Origin: Erysipelotrichaceae bacterium
Lineage (GTDB): Bacteria > Bacillota_I > Bacilli_A > Erysipelotrichales > Erysipelotrichaceae
Assembly: GCA_021442745.1 (NCBI GenBank)
Contig: JABUSI010000358.1
Span: 1 to 20,097 of the forward strand
Direction: 5' to 3'
Length of the DNA: 20,097 nt
Made by a program: the position numbers and the translations under genes
In this document: piece by piece, positions 16,200-20,097 of the stretch
Numbering within the stretch: position 1 is the first letter of the stretch
Layout: each line of letters begins with the position of its first letter
The notes under the pieces: generated by a model
The model's database searches: none
The model's input: only the letters and a program-made list of their open reading frames with translations
What the model was told of the DNA's origin: nothing

Positions 16200-17456
16200 T
16201 TATTCAGCTAATGCAGCATTAGATGTAGCGATAGCCTGAGTCAATACTTCAGTAATATCTGAACCTGTACCAACCTGCTTCATCAATGCGCGTAATGCGT
16301 TCTGAACGTTGTTAACGCCGGTAGCATTCGGTAAACCGTAAGAGTATGAGCTCTGTTCAGCAACAGCTGCCAATGCGATGTTGCCTGCCAGGTATTCCTG
16401 GTATTCAGGAGTAGCCTGGATATCAGCATACGGTGCAGATGCAGAGTAATCGATTACATACTTTGTGCAGTTCTTTGTGAAGTAGATAATGAAATCAGCA
16501 ACGGATTGATCGTGACCAGCCTGATCCTTCTTGAAACCGATGAAGAAACGAGACCAAGAAATTGCATATGGCTTTCCGCCTTCTGTCTGAGGCATTGGTG
16601 CACATGCCAATTCGTTACCTTCCGGCAACTTAACGTAGTTCAAACCTGCGCAAGAACCGATGTAAGAAGCCAATACAGCAGCGCCCATATCAGATGAGTT
16701 GTAATCGCCGGCTGTCGGAGCTACCTGGAAGTAACCTGCCAAGCAAGCTTCCTGCCACCACTTCAGGAATTCAACGAACTTAGGATCGTTCCATTGATCA
16801 ACCTTCTTGTCAGCGCTTACGAAGTCGATACCGTTCTGTTCCATGAATGCAGTAGCAACTGCAGACAAGTCGTCAGCACAGAAACCGCAGACCTTACCGT
16901 CAGTACCTTCGTAGATCGTCTTAGCGTTGTTGTACAGTTCATCCCATGTTGTAGGAGCTGTCAAACCGAATTGATCATACATTGTCTTGTTGTAGAAGAA
17001 TACAGGTGCAGTAGCTGTTACAGCCAAACCATACAAACCGCCGTTAGGGAAGTCTGTAGATGCAGCATAGAAACCTTCACCAACACGTGTCTTATATTCT
17101 TCAACGTCGATGTAGTTTGCAAAATCAATAATTAAATCAGCAGATGCATAGTCAGATGCAGCAGCAGCCTGCAACATAACGATGTCCGGTCCTGTTCCGT
17201 TAGCAGCAGCTTCATAAACCTTTGCTTCGAAACCATCCAATGGCTGATACAATTCTGTTACATGAACCTTGTCTTGGGATTCATTGAAAGAGTTGCAGAT
17301 AGCCTGCAAATTTTCCAAGTCATGTTCCGTAAATGTGTGCCAAAGGGTCAATTCAACAGTTTCGGTTGGTTCATCTGTTTTTTGTTCGTTTCCGCCACAA
17401 CCAAACAAAGTTACCAGCATCGTAACTGCCAGAACTAATTTTAGAAGTTTTTTCAT
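16200..17456 (-). CDS. Extracellular solute-binding lipoprotein of CUT1 type, UgpB-like
   Basis: 418 residues. Lipoprotein signal peptide: MKKLLK, hydrophobic core, lipobox TLFGC with lipidated C20, then an acidic linker. The mature part starts VELTLWHTF and has the cluster 1 binding-protein layout (NGTGPDIVMLQAAAAS, YNKTMYDQFGLTAPTTWDEL, GGKPYAISWSRFFIGF). The WH...FN motif near the start and the GPDI motif are shared with UgpB and other CUT1 sugar-binding proteins. First gene of the operon, under its own promoter, with GAGGAGG 7 nt before the ATG. Codon use is biased as in highly expressed genes. The ligand cannot be read from sequence alone; glycerol-3-phosphate or a glycerophosphodiester is suggested by the next gene. 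Confidence 0.92.
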   Translation of the reverse strand: MKKLLKLVLAVTMLVTLFGCGGNEQKTDEPTETVELTLWHTFTEHDLENLQAICNSFNESQDKVHVTELYQPLDGFEAKVYEAAANGTGPDIVMLQAAAASDYASADLIIDFANYIDVEEYKTRVGEGFYAASTDFPNGGLYGLAVTATAPVFFYNKTMYDQFGLTAPTTWDELYNNAKTIYEGTDGKVCGFCADDLSAVATAFMEQNGIDFVSADKKVDQWNDPKFVEFLKWWQEACLAGYFQVAPTAGDYNSSDMGAAVLASYIGSCAGLNYVKLPEGNELACAPMPQTEGGKPYAISWSRFFIGFKKDQAGHDQSVADFIIYFTKNCTKYVIDYSASAPYADIQATPEYQEYLAGNIALAAVAEQSSYSYGLPNATGVNNVQNALRALMKQVGTGSDITEVLTQAIATSNAALAE

Positions 17457-17490
17457 ATTTTTTCCTCCTCATGAATTCTTCTATGCATGT

Positions 17491-17499
17491 ATTATAACA
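17491..17499 (-). promoter_or_regulatory. Extended -10 promoter of the ABC/phosphodiesterase operon
   Basis: TGTTATAAT on the minus strand, with a weak TGGTAA -35 at 17 nt. Transcription would start near 17484, about 28 nt before the ATG. Upstream, GGTAA (minus strand) occurs at 17514-17518, 17548-17552 and 17559-17563, the last two exactly 11 nt apart; this may be a binding site. Confidence 0.65.
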
Positions 17500-17624
17500 A
17501 CTTTCATGTGTCGTTACCACCGTATGACTGAAGTTTCGTTCGTTTTTTTACCTTATTCTTACCGAATGTCCGCAAATATAAAACAAATGTATTTAAATTG
17601 TCAAAGTTGTGAAAAAATACAAAA

Positions 17625-17648
17625 AGAAAAAAACTGCAGAAACAGTTT
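17625..17648 (-). terminator. Probable terminator of the aminopeptidase-methyltransferase operon
   Basis: On the minus strand a 6-bp stem AAACTG/CAGTTT with a 6-nt loop starts at the last base of the TrmN6-like stop codon and runs into TTTTTTTC and more T. The stem is short and AT-rich, but the position and T tract fit. The rest of this 191-nt gap holds only the promoter of the next operon. Confidence 0.65.
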
Positions 17649-18298
17649 CATCTTGTTAACGTAATCGGCTGTAATACCATCTGTTTTACCGGTTTCAGCC
17701 GGCACTCCATCAAAACGGACACCGGTTCGGTTTTGTTTTGGTCGTATACCAGTTGCATGACCGCAATATGCCACCCGGTATTCCGAAGAATCTCCTTTAA
17801 TTCTTCCAGCCGGCTTGCCCGGTGTACCAGATACCAGCGGACGGTCGGCTTTGCCAGCCGTCTTGCATGTTCACACAACTGCCGGAAATCCAGTTCAATT
17901 TCATGACGTGCCAGATTCATATACGGATTGAGATTCGTGTTGTCGGATACCGGAAAATACGGCGGATTGGAAAGAATGACGTCGACCGGATCCAGACACG
18001 TGTTCTGAATTTTTTCCGCATACAGTTCATATTCGGTAATCTGGTTTCGTTTCAGATTTTCCTCTGCCAGTTCAATAGCTTCCGGAAAAATATCCACACC
18101 AATCAGTTTCCGATACGGAAATCTTGACGCATACAACAGTAAGGCTCCGTTATTCGTGCCGATATCCAGAACCGTTTCCCCTTCGAATACCTTCAGAAAC
18201 ATTCCCAGCAAATACGTATCGGTATTCACCCGGAACATATCATCACGCTGATACAGCCAGATATCCGTACCGTGAAGGTAATTGTTCATCCGGTTCAT
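17648..18298 (-). CDS. TrmN6-like tRNA1(Val) A37 N6-methyltransferase family protein
   Basis: 216 residues. A class I SAM methyltransferase fold: motif I VLDIGTNNGALLL at 43-55, acidic end of strand 2 in GVDIFPEA near 67-74, and catalytic LSNPPYF around 109-115. NPPY marks N6-adenine or glutamine methylation, and the overall layout follows the TrmN6 (YfiC/YabB) family, which methylates adenine 37 of tRNA1(Val) in E. coli. The ATG overlaps the preceding stop (ATGA, 4 nt), with GGAAGAGG 4 nt upstream inside the previous gene. A second Met three codons in (18289) is a possible alternative start. The exact tRNA substrate is unproven. Confidence 0.87.
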   Translation of the reverse strand: MNRMNNYLHGTDIWLYQRDDMFRVNTDTYLLGMFLKVFEGETVLDIGTNNGALLLYASRFPYRKLIGVDIFPEAIELAEENLKRNQITEYELYAEKIQNTCLDPVDVILSNPPYFPVSDNTNLNPYMNLARHEIELDFRQLCEHARRLAKPTVRWYLVHRASRLEELKEILRNTGWHIAVMQLVYDQNKTEPVSVLMECRLKPVKQMVLQPITLTR

Positions 18299-19071
18299 TC
18301 TTCCTCTTCCTTCGCAAAATGCAGACGCAGATCGGCGCTGCCGGTACTGAGAATCAGAATCGGGCAGTCATCCCGTTGTACCGTACCGCAGTCCACCTGC
18401 TCGTTATTGATAAAAATATGCCCTTTTACCGTGGAAACCGCGAAAGAATACGCAGACAACGGTTGATTCCATTTCGCGTTCAGGGAACCGCTTGCCGTGT
18501 TCAGGGAAGAAACCTTCGCATTTACATTCTCCATATACACGTTTCCCCCGGTCGTATTCACTGTCAGAGTATTCGTAACTTCCACATTGTGTAACGATAC
18601 GAATCCCTCTTTGGATGACACCGTCAGGTCGGCCACCCGTACCTGTTCCATATCAAAATAGCCGCTTTCGGTTTCGTTTACAACAATCACATTCGACTGC
18701 TTCGGCAGATAAATCCGGATGACTTCCGTCTGACTCGGTAAAAACTGCGGGGAATACTGTAAACTTTCCGCTTCCAGTTCCATAATGCCGTCATTGATGG
18801 TATAGTGGAACGTTTTTTTATCCGTTTCCGGCTGATAAATAACCCGGATGTACTGGCTGTCACTTTTGGAAATCTTTACGTTGACGTTCACGCCTTTCAG
18901 ATGAATTTCCTTTACGCTGTTCACCGGTAATTCCTGATATACCTCCAGCATCGTTGTGCTGTCAATGACTTCCACCGTCGGTGTCATTCCCTTTGAGCTT
19001 GTCCAGTATCCTGCCGCAAATGCACACACGGAAAGCACAACAAGGACAAGTATAATTCTTACGGTTTTCAT
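18295..19071 (-). CDS. Membrane-anchored DUF4097-like beta-repeat protein
   Basis: 258 residues. A single N-terminal hydrophobic segment at about 5-22 (no lipobox) followed by an extracytoplasmic part. The body is made of repeated short beta strands such as VADLTVSSKEGFVSLHNVEV, LTVNTTGGNVYMENV, VSSLNTASGSLNAKW and FAVSTVKGHIFINNE, each with an S/T-x-G-turn. This is the right-handed ladder typical of the DUF4097 'putative adhesin' family. The function of that family is not settled; some members sit with sensor or anti-sigma genes, but none is seen here. AAGGAGG lies 8 nt before the ATG, 18 nt after the aminopeptidase stop. It ends in an acidic EEEE tail overlapping the methyltransferase start. 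Confidence 0.75.
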   Translation of the reverse strand: MKTVRIILVLVVLSVCAFAAGYWTSSKGMTPTVEVIDSTTMLEVYQELPVNSVKEIHLKGVNVNVKISKSDSQYIRVIYQPETDKKTFHYTINDGIMELEAESLQYSPQFLPSQTEVIRIYLPKQSNVIVVNETESGYFDMEQVRVADLTVSSKEGFVSLHNVEVTNTLTVNTTGGNVYMENVNAKVSSLNTASGSLNAKWNQPLSAYSFAVSTVKGHIFINNEQVDCGTVQRDDCPILILSTGSADLRLHFAKEEEE

Positions 19072-19089
19072 GTGCGCACCTCCTTACTG

Positions 19090-20097
19090 TTAATCCAGCG
19101 GATTCAATGAAAAATTATTCTCCGTACCGAACCGGCATAAAAACTCTGCCAGCAGTTCGATACAATCTTCGATATCGCGGTAATCACCGACTTCATCGGG
19201 ACTGTGCATATACCGTAACGGCAGAGATACCAAAGCTACCGGTACCCCCTTGTTTGTGTAAAACATCTTATCCGCATCCGTTCCCGTACCACGTGAAGCC
19301 ACTTCCCACTGGTAAGACATATTCAGTTCCTTGGCGGTTTCTTCCAGTTTTTCATTCAGTTTCGGATTGACAATCGGTGCCTCACACAACACCGGTCCTT
19401 TCCCCAGTTCCACATTTCCCATATGCGAATCGGTATACGGATAATCATAGGTATACGTTACGTCAACCGCGATTGCACAGACCGGATGGAACGTTGCCGC
19501 ACAACTGTAAGCCCCGCGCATCGTCGTTTCTTCACCAACCGTGCAGGATGCTACCGCACCGATCGTGCATCCTTTTTGTTTAGCCATCCGCAATGCTTCC
19601 GTCACAATGAACGCTCCGGTACGGTTATCCATTGCCCTTGCACTCAGTCTGCCGTTTTTTAACTCCCGGTAATCCGTATCAAACGTAATCCGGTCACCGA
19701 CTTTTACATAAGACATTGCTTCTATTTTGGACATTGCCCCGATATCAACCCATAAATCGGAACATTCCACTTTCTTTCCCATTAAATCCGATGCACTTCC
19801 GACGGCACCGTATACAATACTATCCCCGGAATAAATCCGTACTTTCTGTCCCAGATACTGTTGCGGGCGAATCCCGCCAACCGGTGCGACATATACGTAC
19901 CCTTCTGCAGAAAAACCGGAAACCATCATTCCGATTTCATCGATATGTCCGCTCAGCAATACCGATACCGGCTTTTCCGGATTCAGACGTCCGTATACAT
20001 TCCCCGTGGTATCCGTCGTACACTCGTCACAGAAATCTGTCATATAATCTTTCATTTTCTTTGTCAGAGGCATTTCCCGTCCGCTGACGGATTGCGT
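19090..20097 (-). CDS. M42-family metalloaminopeptidase (5' end outside window)
   Basis: The reading frame stays open to the right edge: eight codons before the first in-window ATG (20073) encode TQSVSGRE, the conserved SVSGRE start region of M42 enzymes. So 20073 is an internal Met and about 10-20 residues lie beyond the window. Visible: 335 residues. The dinuclear metal site is complete (numbered from that Met): H43 in LSGHIDEIG with D45, bridging D149 (ARAMDNRTG), catalytic E181 and ligand E182 (VGEETT), D204 (AVDVTYTYD) and H290 (RYMHSPDEV). These cytoplasmic enzymes form dodecameric tetrahedra and trim N-terminal residues from peptides; some members act as cellulase-like or glutamyl peptidases. 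First visible gene of an operon with the DUF4097-like and TrmN6-like genes. Confidence 0.93.
   Translation of the reverse strand, partial: TQSVSGREMPLTKKMKDYMTDFCDECTTDTTGNVYGRLNPEKPVSVLLSGHIDEIGMMVSGFSAEGYVYVAPVGGIRPQQYLGQKVRIYSGDSIVYGAVGSASDLMGKKVECSDLWVDIGAMSKIEAMSYVKVGDRITFDTDYRELKNGRLSARAMDNRTGAFIVTEALRMAKQKGCTIGAVASCTVGEETTMRGAYSCAATFHPVCAIAVDVTYTYDYPYTDSHMGNVELGKGPVLCEAPIVNPKLNEKLEETAKELNMSYQWEVASRGTGTDADKMFYTNKGVPVALVSLPLRYMHSPDEVGDYRDIEDCIELLAEFLCRFGTENNFSLNPLD

Noticed and set aside
17587..17664. A small plus-strand ORF of about 25 codons in the gap before the ABC operon, with two CxxC-like cysteines
   Set aside because: No ribosome site, and its end runs into the end of the methyltransferase gene; the A-rich sequence is better explained as promoter upstream region and terminator.
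1..20097. CRISPR arrays, insertion sequences, prophage genes, tRNA or rRNA genes, riboswitches
   Set aside because: No spaced direct repeats, transposase or phage motifs, or recognisable RNA gene or aptamer patterns were seen; the non-coding gaps are all under about 215 nt and are mostly filled by promoters and terminators.

Overview
The window looks like chromosomal DNA of a low-to-moderate GC anaerobic Firmicute. Erysipelotrichia or a related class is my best guess; no 16S or other marker gene is present. The grounds are: the SUF genes run in the Firmicute order sufC-sufD-sufS-sufU-sufB, with SufU as scaffold/transfer protein; there is a reverse rubrerythrin (rubredoxin domain first) of the type found in anaerobes; ribosome binding sites are strong AGGAGG-like; promoters are TATAAT-like, several with an extended -10; and PrsA-like foldases sit beside a HIT protein. 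I see no phage, IS, CRISPR, tRNA or rRNA. The region reads as ordinary, densely packed core and metabolic genes.

Layout. (1) 1-2473, minus: a large iron-sulfur/FAD oxidoreductase whose C-terminus lies beyond the left edge. No stop codon falls inside the window, so a finder that requires complete ORFs would miss it. (2) 2663-3253, minus: reverse rubrerythrin with its own promoter and terminator. (3) 3366-8043, minus: the SUF iron-sulfur cluster assembly operon, with an unusually short SufD, ending in a clear hairpin terminator. (4) 8256-10099, plus: two overlapping PrsA/PpiC-like surface proteins, the first membrane-anchored and the second a lipoprotein. (5) 10167-12040, plus: a HIT-family nucleotide hydrolase and a C69-family dipeptidase, ending in a terminator shared with the convergent operon. 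(6) 12083-17456, minus: a five-gene uptake operon, transcribed as solute-binding lipoprotein, NPP-type phosphodiesterase, MalK/UgpC-type ATPase, and two permeases. (7) 17648-20097, minus: an M42 metalloaminopeptidase (N-terminus cut by the right edge), a DUF4097-like membrane-anchored protein, and a TrmN6-like tRNA methyltransferase.

How the genes fit together. The left part is iron-sulfur and oxygen-stress biology: the SUF operon builds the clusters that the neighbouring multi-cluster oxidoreductase needs, and reverse rubrerythrin detoxifies peroxide and oxygen. The most interesting unit is the uptake operon. A UgpBAEC-like ABC importer carries a cytoplasmic NPP-family phosphodiesterase as its second gene, at the place where an intracellular glycerophosphodiesterase such as UgpQ would make sense. 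I infer uptake and internal hydrolysis of a phosphodiester such as a glycerophosphodiester. That phosphodiesterase gene also contains a perfect 12-bp inverted repeat over its conserved TGN...HG motif, which could tune mRNA levels within the operon. I found no clearly unprecedented system.
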